Assembly: GCA_964598765.1 (NCBI GenBank)
Contig: CAZRCZ010000018.1
Span: 43,746 to 107,745 of the forward strand
DNA: 64,000 nt
Origin: CAZRCZ01 sp964598765
GTDB lineage: Bacteria; Sumerlaeota; Sumerlaeia; MVZB01; JAJFLK01
Reading direction: 5' to 3'
Shown here: positions 45,209 through 54,002 of the stretch, piece after piece
Numbering within the stretch: position 1 is the first letter of the stretch
Layout: each line of letters starts with the position of its first letter
Notes under the pieces: generated by a model
What the model saw: only the letters and a program-made list of their open reading frames with translations
Databases searched by the model: none
What the model was told of the DNA's origin: nothing
Made by a program: the position numbers and the translations under genes

Positions 45209-46627
45209 ATGTATTTGGGATTGAAACGCGCCGCCGGATTCGTTTGGGCGGCCATGATCGTCTGGGCGCTCGCCAATTTGGCCGGCGCGCAACAACCGGA
45301 CAAGCCGAAGCCGGCAGGGGGAGCCGCTCCGGCCGCCGCACCGGCGGGACCGCCCGCCGAATTGGGCGCGATTGCGGGAAAATGGGTCACCGCTCTGGAA
45401 GGTCTGCCCGGCGGACCGCAACTGGGTGAACTGGTCGCCGAGAAAAGCGGCGACAAAATGACGGCCGTCGTCAAATCGTCGCTCGGCGAAATGAAGGTGG
45501 ACAACGTCACTGTCTCCGGCGAAAACCACGTCTTGAATTTCTTCATTGAAGCCATGGGTCAGTCCATGGACGTTCAGGCCACGATTAAGATCGCCGGCGA
45601 TCAATTCACCGGCAAACTTTTGGTCGGCGGCGGGATGCTTGAAGCCGGCTTCAAAGGAGCCAAGGCCGGTTCCGAACATGAAAAGGAACTCAAGAAATAC
45701 GTCGAAGACAAAATTAAGGAGGTTGTTGGCGAACCGGTCCTTCCGGTGGCCGACGCCAAGGATTTCATGGGCGCGTGGACTTTCTCGGGCGAAAGCCCGA
45801 TGGGCGGCTCGATGGAAGTGGAGTTTGAGTTGCTCGACGTCGGCGGCAAGGCCTCCGGCAAACTCAAGTTGCCCCCTCCCCTCGGAACCCACACGATCAA
45901 CAAGATGGCCAAATCCGACAAGGGCTTGACCATGACCTATCAGATGGAACTCATGAATAACCCGATGGAAATGAAGGTTGACATGGAGCGCCAAGGCCCG
46001 ATGATCAGCGGTTTGATTGACGTCGGCGGCGGCATGTTCCAGATTCCTCTCGAAGGAGCGAAAAAGGGACGCGGCATCACCAAGCTCACGACCGCCGGAA
46101 AGAACGTCCTGATCGAATACGGACGTCCTTCCACCAGCGGCCCCGGCTACCAGAAGATGAACTCCACCTTAAAGGATGGACTCATCTGGCGCATGGGGAA
46201 GGATGAAGCCACCAACCTGAAAACCGACGCCGATCTGAAATTCGGCGACAAGACGATCAAGGCCGGACGCTACAGCCTTTGGGCCAAGCGGGTCGGCAAT
46301 GGCTGGAACTTGGTTTTCAATTCCAAACCCGACGTTTGGGGAACCGCGCACGACGCGAAAGCGGACGTCGCGGAAGTCCCCCTGACTTCGGGCAAAATCG
46401 AGAAACCCGCTGAACTCCTGACGCTCGAACTGAAGCAGGGCGAGCCGGGTTCGGGAACCTTCCGTCTGGCTTGGGGCGGCGAAGAGGGAACCACCAAGTT
46501 CTCCGTCGTCGGCGCCGAAGCCCCGGCGGGGGGCGCCACGGGTGCCGCTCCCGCAGGCGGAGCCAAGCCTGCCGGAGGAACCGGCGCTGGAGCCAAAGCT
46601 CCCGCCGCTCCGAAAAAGTCCTCCTAA
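45209..46627 (+). CDS. Exported protein with C-terminal DUF2911 domain
   Basis: I start at the ATG at 45209 because GGGAGG lies just upstream, inside the frame that opens at 45194. The 472-residue product has a signal peptide ending near AGAQ, then an Ala/Pro linker. Two similar lipocalin-like beta domains follow (about 50-140 and 165-270). The DUF2911 domain (about 285-430) reads LIEYGRPSTSGPGY, WRMGKDEATNLKTDADL and AGRYSLWAKRVGNGW. A Gly/Ala/Pro-rich tail with a KAPAAPKKSS end closes it. DUF2911 has no established function. Two hairpins follow the stop. Confidence 0.8.
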   Translation: MYLGLKRAAGFVWAAMIVWALANLAGAQQPDKPKPAGGAAPAAAPAGPPAELGAIAGKWVTALEGLPGGPQLGELVAEKSGDKMTAVVKSSLGEMKVDNVTVSGENHVLNFFIEAMGQSMDVQATIKIAGDQFTGKLLVGGGMLEAGFKGAKAGSEHEKELKKYVEDKIKEVVGEPVLPVADAKDFMGAWTFSGESPMGGSMEVEFELLDVGGKASGKLKLPPPLGTHTINKMAKSDKGLTMTYQMELMNNPMEMKVDMERQGPMISGLIDVGGGMFQIPLEGAKKGRGITKLTTAGKNVLIEYGRPSTSGPGYQKMNSTLKDGLIWRMGKDEATNLKTDADLKFGDKTIKAGRYSLWAKRVGNGWNLVFNSKPDVWGTAHDAKADVAEVPLTSGKIEKPAELLTLELKQGEPGSGTFRLAWGGEEGTTKFSVVGAEAPAGGATGAAPAGGAKPAGGTGAGAKAPAAPKKSS

Positions 46628-46635
46628 AAAGGACT

Positions 46636-46659
46636 GAATCGTATCTCTCGATACGATTC
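46636..46659 (+). terminator. Hairpin after the DUF2911 gene
   Basis: GAATCGTATC (46636-46645) and GATACGATTC (46650-46659) form a perfect 10-bp stem with a 4-base loop, followed by GTTTGATTG. Confidence 0.7.
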
Positions 46660-46680
46660 GTTTGATTGCTTGAAAGATCG

Positions 46681-46714
46681 CAAGGCCCGCGCGTAAATTA
46701 ACGCGCGGGCCTTG
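46681..46714 (+). terminator. Strong hairpin before the PVC-type heme protein gene
   Basis: CAAGGCCCGCGCGT (46681-46694) and its perfect complement (46701-46714) give a 14-bp GC-rich stem with a 6-base loop, followed by CTTCATTTT. This looks like an intrinsic terminator for the DUF2911 gene. Confidence 0.85.
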
Positions 46715-46735
46715 CTTCATTTTAAGGAACTCTCC

Positions 46736-49700
46736 ATGCCTCTCCACATTCCTTTTCTAAATCCTAATCCTAATCGTAATCGTAATCTTGCTCTTACTCT
46801 TGCTCTTGCTCTCCACCTAAATTATGCCTTCGCTCAACTGCCTCCGGCCGAAGCATTTTCGCGAATGAAAATTGCCGACGGATTGGAAGTCACTCTCTTC
46901 GCCTCCGAACCCGACATCATGAATCCGATTGCGATGGACGTTGACTCCGACGGGCGCGTTTGGGTGACCGAGGGAGTGAATTATCGTCTCTTCAAAAATC
47001 CCCGCGCGAGACCGGAAGGAGACCGCATCCGCATCCTCGAGGACACCGACGGCGACGGTCGTTGCGACAAGGCGACCACGTTTTATCAGGATCAATCCAT
47101 GCGATCTCCGCTGGGGCTTGCCGTTCTCGGTCGCAGAGTTTACGTCTGCCAGTCCCCCGAACTCTTTTACCTCGAAGACACCGACGGCAACGGCAAGGCT
47201 GACAAAAAGACCGTCGTTCTCACAGGTTTCAAAGGCGTGGACCACGATCACGCCGTTCACGGCGTCATGTTCGGTCCCGACGGCCGTCTCTACATGAGCA
47301 ATGGCGACGAAGGATTGGACGTGACCGACAAGCAGGGAAATCGCCTGCGCGTCGGCAAGGCGATGGGAGCCGATCATCTCGCCGCGTCGGTCTTGCGGAC
47401 TGATCTGGACGGCAACCGCCTCGAATTGCTCGCCGAGGGATTCCGCAACCCGATGGAACCCGCCGTGGATTCGTTCGGCAATGTTTTTATTTCCGACAAT
47501 GACGACGACGGTAACGAGCAATGCCGGATCGCGTTCGTCATGGAAGGGGGCAATTACGGCTATTGGCCTCATCGTTCCGGCGACCGTCACTTGGACTCCG
47601 TTCATTGGAACGAGGACATGCCCGGCGTTGTTCCGAAAATTTTGAAGACCGGATTCGGCTCGCCGGTCGGAATGATATTCTATGAAGGATCGCTCTTGCC
47701 GGATCGAATGCAGGGAACGTTAATCCACGCCGACGCCGGTCCCGGCGTCGTGCGCTCTTATCCGGTCAAACCGCAAGGCGCGGCATTCTCCGCGCAAAAG
47801 GAATTTCTTCTCTCTTGTCCCGACGACGGTTGGTTCCGTCCGGTGGACGTGGCGGTTGCCCCCGATGGTTCCATCTTCGTCGCCGATTGGTATGACGCGG
47901 GAGTCGGCGGACACAATTTGCGCGATTTCACGCGGGGTCGCATTTATCGCCTCGCGCCTCCCGGCTCGCCTTACAAATTCAAAAAGCCCGATTTTGCCTC
48001 GCTCGAAGGACAACTCTCCGCGCTCGCCTCCCCCAATCAAGCAACCCGCTATCGCGCCTACGAAGCCCTGAACAAAAACCGAACCCCCGAAGCGACCAAG
48101 AAACTCGCCGAAGTCTTCCAGAAAGGGAATTCGATCATGCGCGCCCGGACGCTCTGGCTTCTCGCGCCTCGCGGCGACGCCGGGCGTCAAACGGTGATGG
48201 AAGCCTTGCGCGATCCGCGTCCTGAATTTCGTGTTCAGGCGGTTCGCGTTTTGACATCCCTTGGAATCGAAGAACTTCATTCCGCAACCGCGCTTCTGGA
48301 CGATCCCGATTCCGGTGTTCGCCGTGAAATTCTTCTCCGGCTTCAGCACGTCAAAACCAATTGGGCGGAGGATTGGATCGTCGCGTTGGCGCAAAAATTC
48401 GACGGCGAGGATCGTTTCTACCGCGAAGCCCTCGGCATCGCCGCGCGCGGAAGGGAAAGCGCGTGTTTCGCCAAAATCTCAACGGCTTTGGGTGGACAAT
48501 GGAACAAACCCTTGGCGGAGATTGCGTTTGAGTTGCATACCTCCGAAGCGATGGAATTGTCCGGACGAATTTTGAGCGATCCCAGCCGAAGCGAGGCCGA
48601 CCGCCTCCAAGCTATGAAGATTGTTGCCGTCGCGGGCGGGGACTTGGCGGGGGAAAAAATTGTGGCTCAGCTTCACAAAGAAGCGTCTCCTCGATTTACG
48701 CTGACCGCGTTTGAATTGCTCTCCCGCGACGGCGGACGCGCATGGCCGCAAGCGAAAAAAAATTCCAAGCTGAACGAGTTCTTGCTCGCCGCGCTCCGCT
48801 CCGATGAACTCCGCGACGGGGCGGAAAATTTGATCCTTGAATTGCGCCTCGAGGAATTCCTTCCCGACTTGGCGGAGATGGCCGGCGACGAGTGGTTCCC
48901 GCTGGAAACGCGCCTCCGCGCGCTTCAAACGCTCAATCAATTTCAATCCCCTTCCATGTTGAAGGACCTCAAGGATTTGCTCGATGACGATCTGCCGCAG
49001 ATTTCCATCACCGCCCTCCAAGGAATCGGCGCGCTCCGGAACAACGATGCCCAGCAACTTCTCAAGGAAATCCTCGCCGATAAATCCAAGCCGAAAGAAC
49101 TGCGGCGAGAGGCGGTCCGCCAACTCGGCAACACAAAATCAGGCGATCTGTTGATTCTTAAAATGGCGGAAGCGGGCGAACTTCCCGCCGATCTGGTGTT
49201 CGACGCCTCAACGGTCACTCACGCCAGCTACGCCGAGGATGTTCGCCTCATGGCCGATCAACTTTTGCCCCAAGAGCAAACCCGAGAAGGAAAACCTCTC
49301 CCGCCGATCAAGGATTTGATCGGCATGAAGGGAGATTCCGCGCGCGGCAAGACCGCCTTTTATTCCGCCGACGGACCGCAATGTTTCCGATGCCATAAAA
49401 TCGCCGGAGAAGGGCGCAATGTCGGCCCCGATCTGTCCAAGATCGGCGCGAAACTGACGCGCGAGGCGCTCTATGAATCCATCCTGAATCCCAGCGCCGC
49501 CATCGCCCCCGAATATCAGGTCTGGATCATCCAATCCAAAACCAAAGGCTACCTGAACGGCTACATTCGCTCCGAATCCCCCGACGCGATCGAACTTGTT
49601 GACGCCGACGGCACGCTCCATTTCATCGCGCCGGGCGACATTTTGGACCGAACCAAGAGCGCGATTTCGCTCATGCCGACCGGACTCTCCTCCGGCCTCA

Positions 49701-49750
49701 AGACGCAACAACTCGCCGATCTGGTCGAGTATCTTTCAACCTTGAAGTAG
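46736..49750 (+). CDS. PVC-type heme-binding CxxCH protein (membrane-bound dehydrogenase family)
   Basis: I start at the ATG at 46736, eight bases after AAGGA; a TTG at 46712 lies inside the terminator. The 1004-residue protein has a signal peptide, then a beta-propeller of the planctomycete type (AFSRMKIADGLEVTLFASEP, NPIAMDVDSDGRVWVTEG, DHDHAVHGVMFGPDGRLYMSNG). HEAT-like helical repeats fill residues about 430-830. A c-type cytochrome domain ends it, with CFRCH (Cys883, Cys886, His887) and a later Met as ligand candidates. Such proteins are abundant in Planctomycetes and Verrucomicrobia and are thought to oxidise sugars in the periplasm. A low-complexity repeat encodes the signal peptide core. 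Confidence 0.92.
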   Translation: MPLHIPFLNPNPNRNRNLALTLALALHLNYAFAQLPPAEAFSRMKIADGLEVTLFASEPDIMNPIAMDVDSDGRVWVTEGVNYRLFKNPRARPEGDRIRILEDTDGDGRCDKATTFYQDQSMRSPLGLAVLGRRVYVCQSPELFYLEDTDGNGKADKKTVVLTGFKGVDHDHAVHGVMFGPDGRLYMSNGDEGLDVTDKQGNRLRVGKAMGADHLAASVLRTDLDGNRLELLAEGFRNPMEPAVDSFGNVFISDNDDDGNEQCRIAFVMEGGNYGYWPHRSGDRHLDSVHWNEDMPGVVPKILKTGFGSPVGMIFYEGSLLPDRMQGTLIHADAGPGVVRSYPVKPQGAAFSAQKEFLLSCPDDGWFRPVDVAVAPDGSIFVADWYDAGVGGHNLRDFTRGRIYRLAPPGSPYKFKKPDFASLEGQLSALASPNQATRYRAYEALNKNRTPEATKKLAEVFQKGNSIMRARTLWLLAPRGDAGRQTVMEALRDPRPEFRVQAVRVLTSLGIEELHSATALLDDPDSGVRREILLRLQHVKTNWAEDWIVALAQKFDGEDRFYREALGIAARGRESACFAKISTALGGQWNKPLAEIAFELHTSEAMELSGRILSDPSRSEADRLQAMKIVAVAGGDLAGEKIVAQLHKEASPRFTLTAFELLSRDGGRAWPQAKKNSKLNEFLLAALRSDELRDGAENLILELRLEEFLPDLAEMAGDEWFPLETRLRALQTLNQFQSPSMLKDLKDLLDDDLPQISITALQGIGALRNNDAQQLLKEILADKSKPKELRREAVRQLGNTKSGDLLILKMAEAGELPADLVFDASTVTHASYAEDVRLMADQLLPQEQTREGKPLPPIKDLIGMKGDSARGKTAFYSADGPQCFRCHKIAGEGRNVGPDLSKIGAKLTREALYESILNPSAAIAPEYQVWIIQSKTKGYLNGYIRSESPDAIELVDADGTLHFIAPGDILDRTKSAISLMPTGLSSGLKTQQLADLVEYLSTLK
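46761..46812 (-). repeat. Low-complexity hexamer repeat inside the signal peptide coding region
   Basis: Units of CTAATC/GTAATC and then GCTCTT/ACTCTT with period six run through 46761-46812. In reverse complement this is the same repeat as at 14475-14550 and 20417-20460. It encodes the PNPNRNRN-LALTLALAL part of the signal peptide. Confidence 0.85.
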
Positions 49751-49764
49751 GCGAACCTTCGGGA

Positions 49765-50601
49765 CTATTCCCCTTCGCCGTCCTCATCGGGTTCGGGGGT
49801 TTTGCCGCCGCGGCGGTATCGCTCGAACGCGGCGACGCCTCGCTTGCTTGTTGAATAAAATTCCACCAGTTCACGGGCCTGCGGACCCAGCACGTTCAAG
49901 TCGAGGTCATCAATCGCGGATTTAACGGTCTTCTCGGAACGGTAAAGCGAGTGGAATACACGCTTAAGTTCCACGCGAACTTGGGAGGAGAATCCCGCGC
50001 GCACCAATCCCACGCTGTTCAAACCGCGGATGCAGGCCGGAATGCCCCGGACCGTCATGAAGGGAGGAATGTCCTGTCCGATGCCGCTGAACGCGCTGAG
50101 CATCGCCAGCCGCCCGATCCGGCAGAACTGGTGGATCGCGGTGTGACCGGAGATAAACGCGCGGTCTCCGACGCTGACGTGCCCCGCCAGCATCGCCGTG
50201 TCGGCAATGATGACGCCATTGCCGACGTGGCAATCGTGGCCGACGTGCGAAAATCCCATGATGAAACAATCGTTGCCGATGGTCGTCGCTTCCCCCTCGT
50301 GAAAGGCGCGATGGATGCTGGCGTATTCGCGGATGACGTTGTTGTCGCCGATGACAAGGCGCGTCGGCGCTCCCTTATAGCCCGTGTGTTGCGGTGCGTG
50401 GCCGAGCGTGACCCCCGTGCCGATTTGATTGTTCGCCCCGAGTAGGGTCTGTCCCTGAATATGAACGTAAGGACCGATCGTGCATCCTTCGCCAATGGTC
50501 ACTCCGCTCTCGATGACGGCGAAGGGACCGATCCGGGCCGTCGGCGCGATTTCGGCCTTGAGATCAATGATGGCGGTCGGGTGAATCTGCGGCGGAGCCA
50601 A
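49765..50601 (-). CDS. lpxA: UDP-N-acetylglucosamine O-acyltransferase
   Basis: LpxA performs the first step of lipid A synthesis. The 278-residue protein is a left-handed beta helix of hexapeptide repeats (IHPTAIID, IGPFAVIE, then many I/V-G-x-x-x). The active-site FIMGFSHVGHDCHVG carries His near 122 and 125. The C-terminal helical part follows (LKRVFHSLYRS). The start is TTG, decided by the strong ribosome site GGAGG six bases upstream. It has no lpx neighbours here. Confidence 0.95.
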   Translation of the reverse strand: MAPPQIHPTAIIDLKAEIAPTARIGPFAVIESGVTIGEGCTIGPYVHIQGQTLLGANNQIGTGVTLGHAPQHTGYKGAPTRLVIGDNNVIREYASIHRAFHEGEATTIGNDCFIMGFSHVGHDCHVGNGVIIADTAMLAGHVSVGDRAFISGHTAIHQFCRIGRLAMLSAFSGIGQDIPPFMTVRGIPACIRGLNSVGLVRAGFSSQVRVELKRVFHSLYRSEKTVKSAIDDLDLNVLGPQARELVEFYSTSKRGVAAFERYRRGGKTPEPDEDGEGE

Positions 50602-50607
50602 GAAAAT

Positions 50608-50612
50608 CCTCC
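50608..50612 (-). promoter_or_regulatory. Ribosome binding site deciding the lpxA TTG start
   Basis: On the minus strand GGAGG lies six bases before the TTG at 50601. No ATG or GTG occurs at a matching distance. Confidence 0.75.
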
Positions 50613-50743
50613 AAGTTAGCGGGACACTTGCCCCGCTTGATTTCGGTAATCCGAATCCGGGAAATCCGGCGCGGACCGCTGAATTGTGGGCGAGAGCGGG
50701 AGTAAGAGCAAGAATTTTGCTTTCAAATTCCTGTCGCTATGAA

Positions 50744-51133
50744 TTACAAATCGAGCGCGGGGTCCCGAATCCAACCGACGGCTTCCTCTTCGTTTGAAAA
50801 GAGCCGTACCCTCGCGCCCCGATTGCGCGAAACCGTTTCGGCGAACTTCATCGCCTCGTGGTGCTCCGGAATCAGATCAACGTATGCGAGCTTCAGCAAT
50901 TCAATCGGCATGGTCTCGCGCAACTGAACGAGCAAAACGTAAATGTCCATGATCGCCAGACTGGGACCCGCCAACCGCTCCACCACCAGCAACTTGTCGA
51001 ACTTGCGCGCCTCGCATTCCTTCAGACACTTGGTGAAGTAGGACAACACGGTTTCCTTGCTGTTCGCGCCCGTGGCCGCCGCGCGCAAGTAATCGCCGCA
51101 AACCTCAAACGTCAGTTCATATTTGGACGCCAT
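50744..51133 (-). CDS. STAS/SpoIIAA-like small protein
   Basis: The 129-residue protein shows a STAS-like alternation of strands and helices: YELTFEVCGDYLRAAATG, KFDKLLVVERLAGPS, YVLLVQLRETMP, MKFAETVSRNRGARVRLFS and EEEAVGWIRD. Similar small proteins occur widely in bacteria without a fixed role. Some STAS proteins bind partners or nucleotides. There is no signal peptide. Confidence 0.6.
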   Translation of the reverse strand: MASKYELTFEVCGDYLRAAATGANSKETVLSYFTKCLKECEARKFDKLLVVERLAGPSLAIMDIYVLLVQLRETMPIELLKLAYVDLIPEHHEAMKFAETVSRNRGARVRLFSNEEEAVGWIRDPALDL

Positions 51134-51197
51134 GCCCCGCCCTCTGCTTTTTTTGCCTACCCCATTGTTTTAGGACTGGGAGAGGAGACGGGTCAAT

Positions 51198-51635
51198 CTA
51201 TAAATCACGGCGTTGGGACGACGCGTCTTGTTCGGTCGCGTAAACGTGCCTGAAAAGCTCGCCCAGCGTGAGGGTTTCTCGCCAGAAACTAACGAAGTCA
51301 ATATGGTACTTCTTACGTAATTCCTCGCCTAGAATCTCCAACTCAAGCATATCCGGCCAGCTTCGTGACGGATAACGCGAATGATAAATTTCCAAGATTG
51401 TATCGTCAGGGGCGAAGTTCAGAGCGCGCGAGGTTCGGATGGCGAAAGCCCGACAAAACAGCCGCAAGTATTCGCGAATGGCCTTCTTAGACGCGTCAGG
51501 AAAAATCCCTCGCCACTTGGGGCCTTGGCATGGACGTTTGCGATATGCTCTCGGTAAACCATCGTCAATTAGAGCCGCAATGCATGCGCTCAAAAGGATT
51601 GCGATAATCAGGATCGCGCCGGTTTCCCGTTTCAT
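51198..51635 (-). CDS. Lipid-anchored acyl carrier protein-like protein lacking the Ser
   Basis: I prefer the ATG at 51635, giving 145 residues; the frame opens at 51647. A signal with lipobox LLSA|C18 precedes a helical domain whose pattern resembles acyl carrier proteins. DDTILEIYHSRYPS is followed by WPDMLELEILGEELRKKY and ETLTLGELFRHV. In an ACP the residue after Asp in the DSL motif is the phosphopantetheine Ser. Here it is Met (PDMLELE), so the domain should not carry the arm. An ACP-derived binding module is my inference; no function is known. Confidence 0.5.
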   Translation of the reverse strand: MKRETGAILIIAILLSACIAALIDDGLPRAYRKRPCQGPKWRGIFPDASKKAIREYLRLFCRAFAIRTSRALNFAPDDTILEIYHSRYPSRSWPDMLELEILGEELRKKYHIDFVSFWRETLTLGELFRHVYATEQDASSQRRDL

Positions 51636-51744
51636 AACAGTTGCCATTGTCCTGCGGACTAAACCGAAAGGTCAACAGGAGCAGGCGCAAAGGTCTCTCA
51701 GAAAGACATTTGTCGCTTATCCATTTTTCTGTGATACTGGTTTT

Positions 51745-52002
51745 GTGAGAATAATTCTAACCGTCACCAATCGTGGGAGTGTGACGCTTCCTTCCAAATT
51801 GCGCCATCAGCTCGGTCTCAAAGGGGACGATCAATTGCTTGCGGAGATCACGCCGGAGGGATTATTGCTCCGTCCGGCCGTAACGCTCCCGGTCGAGATT
51901 TACAGCGACGAACGGATCCGCGAATTCGACGAATCGGAGCGGGAATTGGATTTTGCGCTACACCGCAAAGCCGCCCGCCGAAACGCTCCCCCGATAGAAT
52001 GA
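51745..52002 (+). CDS. AbrB/MazE-type DNA-binding protein, lone antitoxin-like
   Basis: The GTG at 51745 begins an 85-residue protein with LTVTNRGSVTLPSKLRHQLGLKGDDQLLAEITPEGLLL, a SpoVT/AbrB swapped-hairpin domain. A longer frame reading from 51439 runs antisense through the previous gene and is spurious. The C-terminal part is acidic and helical, as in antitoxins that wrap a toxin. No toxin gene (PIN or MazF) is next to it. Confidence 0.7.
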   Translation: MRIILTVTNRGSVTLPSKLRHQLGLKGDDQLLAEITPEGLLLRPAVTLPVEIYSDERIREFDESERELDFALHRKAARRNAPPIE

Positions 52003-52042
52003 TATTTTTCATCCCTGAAATTGGCTCGCCTTCAATTGCGGT

Positions 52043-53164
52043 CTAACCAGAAACTAAATCCGCCACCAAATCCCCCACCTGCGACGTCGAATACCCCATC
52101 TTCCCCGCGCTGAGGCTTTTGATTTTCGTCGCGGTCAGGTCCATCACGGCTTTCTCAATCGCCTGAGCCGCGGCGTGTTCGCCGAGCGTGTCCATCATCA
52201 TCGCGCTCGCGCAGATCGCCGCCAGCGGATTGATGACGCCCTTGCCCGTGTATTTTGGCGCGCTTCCGCCGATCGGCTCGAACATGGAAACGCCCCCCGG
52301 ATCGGGATTGATGTTCCCTCCGGCGGCGATCCCCATGCCCCCCTGAATCATCGCCCCCAGATCGGTGATAATGTCGCCGAACATATTGTCGGTAACGATC
52401 ACGTCGAACCATTCGGGATTCTTGACGAACCACATGCAGGTCGCATCAACGTGGGCGTATTCGCGCTTGATCGAGGGAAAATCCTTCTTCCCGACTTCAT
52501 GGAACGCGCGTTCCCAAAGATTAAACGCGAAAGTGAGAACATTGGTCTTGCCGACGAGCGTGACCTGACTCCGCAATCCTTTGTCGGTTTCCTCCTTTTT
52601 CAATCCCTTCCACGGGGCGTCCTTGTGAATCCGCTCCGCGTATTTGAAGGCGTAACGGATGCACCGCTCAACCCCTTTGCGCGTGTTGACCGAGGTTTGA
52701 ATCGCCACTTCGTCTGGCGTCCCTTTTTTGAGCGTACCGCCGGTCCCGGCGTAAAGCCCCTCGGTGTTTTCGCGCACGACGGTGAAACAAATGTCCTCCG
52801 GTCCCTTGTCTTTGATCGGCGTCTCGACGCCCGGATAGAGCTTGACCGGACGGAGATTGATGTATTGATCCAGTTCGAAGCGCGTCCGGAGCAAAATCCC
52901 CTTTTCCAAAATCCCCGGCGGCACGTCGGGATGACCGATGGCTCCGAGATACATGGCGTCGAACTTGCGGAATTCGTCCAACGCGGAATCGGGCAACGTC
53001 TCGCCGGTCCGCTTGTATCGCTCGCCGCCGAAATCGAAATTCTGCGCTTCGAGTTTGAACCCGAATTTGCTTTGCGCCGCGCGAAGAACCTTGAGTCCCT
53101 CCGCGACCACTTCCGGTCCGGTCCCATCCCCCGGAATCACCGCGATTTTGTATGTTTTAGCCAT
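52043..53164 (-). CDS. leuB: 3-isopropylmalate dehydrogenase family
   Basis: From the ATG at 53164 (after GGGG) the product has 373 residues. It contains AVIPGDGTGPEVVAEGL, GAIGHPDV, LRTRFELDQYINLRPVKLYPG, and VRENTEGLYAGTGG. VTDNMFGDIITDLGAMIQGG, the metal and substrate site, and FEPIGGSAPKYTGKG follow. LeuB oxidises and decarboxylates 3-isopropylmalate in leucine synthesis; tartrate and 3-alkylmalate dehydrogenases are close relatives. No leuA, leuC or leuD is adjacent, so leucine synthesis is probable but not proven. Confidence 0.85.
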   Translation of the reverse strand: MAKTYKIAVIPGDGTGPEVVAEGLKVLRAAQSKFGFKLEAQNFDFGGERYKRTGETLPDSALDEFRKFDAMYLGAIGHPDVPPGILEKGILLRTRFELDQYINLRPVKLYPGVETPIKDKGPEDICFTVVRENTEGLYAGTGGTLKKGTPDEVAIQTSVNTRKGVERCIRYAFKYAERIHKDAPWKGLKKEETDKGLRSQVTLVGKTNVLTFAFNLWERAFHEVGKKDFPSIKREYAHVDATCMWFVKNPEWFDVIVTDNMFGDIITDLGAMIQGGMGIAAGGNINPDPGGVSMFEPIGGSAPKYTGKGVINPLAAICASAMMMDTLGEHAAAQAIEKAVMDLTATKIKSLSAGKMGYSTSQVGDLVADLVSG

Positions 53165-53254
53165 GAAAATACCCCGTTGCTCTTCCCGAATTCCGATGCT
53201 CACGATTCCTAGCGGAAATCGAACCCGATACATTAGAACTCCCGCTCTGGGAGT

Positions 53255-53716
53255 TCAATTTTTCTTTGCTTTCTCGGTTGACGCTTCTTTTTGTTGGATA
53301 TCCTCGATGTGTGCCGCAATGCCATTGAACAATTCAAAGACATCCACTTCTTCACCTCGCTCAACTCGCTTGGATATCATCGTAAGGGGATATAGGATAA
53401 TGCTTGTCCTTGGTAGCATCACGGCGGGATCTCGGCCAAATTGGTCTTCGACCATTACCCATTCCATTCCCAATTCTTGGATGAACGCATCGCCAAGAAC
53501 AATGCCGAGGCATTGTAACTCGTATGTTTGATGAGGCTTGAAAACTCCGGCTTGCAAAACTGCGCGGATGGTTCCCAGTTTACCAACGGTACTTTTGTAT
53601 TTCCGTTTTGACTCGTCGTCCGCGAAAAACTTTTCGATGACCTCGCGCTGATTCTTCAGCCGTAGCTGATCGGCTTCGGTCAATGCGGCGATCTTCTGTT
53701 CGGGTTGGTTCATCAT
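53255..53716 (-). CDS. DUF3806 family protein
   Basis: I start at one of the paired ATG codons (53716 or 53713) after GAGGG, giving about 154 residues; the longer frame overlaps the hicB remnant. The core ELGMEWVMVEDQFGRDPAVM, followed by SIILYPLTMISKRVERGEEV and DVFELFNGI, is that of DUF3806. These proteins have no known function and are often found near other small single-gene families. No signal peptide is seen with this start. Confidence 0.75.
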   Translation of the reverse strand: MMNQPEQKIAALTEADQLRLKNQREVIEKFFADDESKRKYKSTVGKLGTIRAVLQAGVFKPHQTYELQCLGIVLGDAFIQELGMEWVMVEDQFGRDPAVMLPRTSIILYPLTMISKRVERGEEVDVFELFNGIAAHIEDIQQKEASTEKAKKN

Positions 53717-53769
53717 TCTACCCTCTTGTGAATCCTTGCACGAACAGCATCCGAAAATGAGAGCCAACT

Positions 53770-53939
53770 TCAGAGCGTTCGTTGAATGGAAACGCAAAGT
53801 CTGATCGCCTCTCGAATTATTTTCTCAAGTTCGGGCAACGACTTGGCTTGAGTATGGCAACCCCTCAAATCCGGGACGATGCCGATAAACCAACCATCTT
53901 CGTCCTGTTCGATGACCACGGGAAAACTGAATTTTTCAT
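53770..53939 (-). pseudogene. HicB-like antitoxin remnant shifted at a poly-A tract
   Basis: A frame ending at 53770 encodes KFSFPVVIEQDEDGWF, then PDLRGCHTQAKSLPELEKII and REAIRL, a clear HicB-type partial RNase H fold of about 55 residues. It has no start codon of its own. The only ATG (53939) is followed by five A residues and then TTC. One more A would read Met-Lys-Lys-Phe and join the frame. I see no hicA on either side. Confidence 0.65.
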
Positions 53940-54002
53940 GTAGCTCCCACCCATATATCCATCAACCAATTTTGCGCCGACCGATTTTTTCTTGCAAGAC
54001 CT

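Noticed and set aside
51439..51744. Upstream extension of the AbrB-type gene
   Set aside because: The added hundred residues run antisense through another gene and have no resemblance to the family. The GTG at 51745 gives the normal length.
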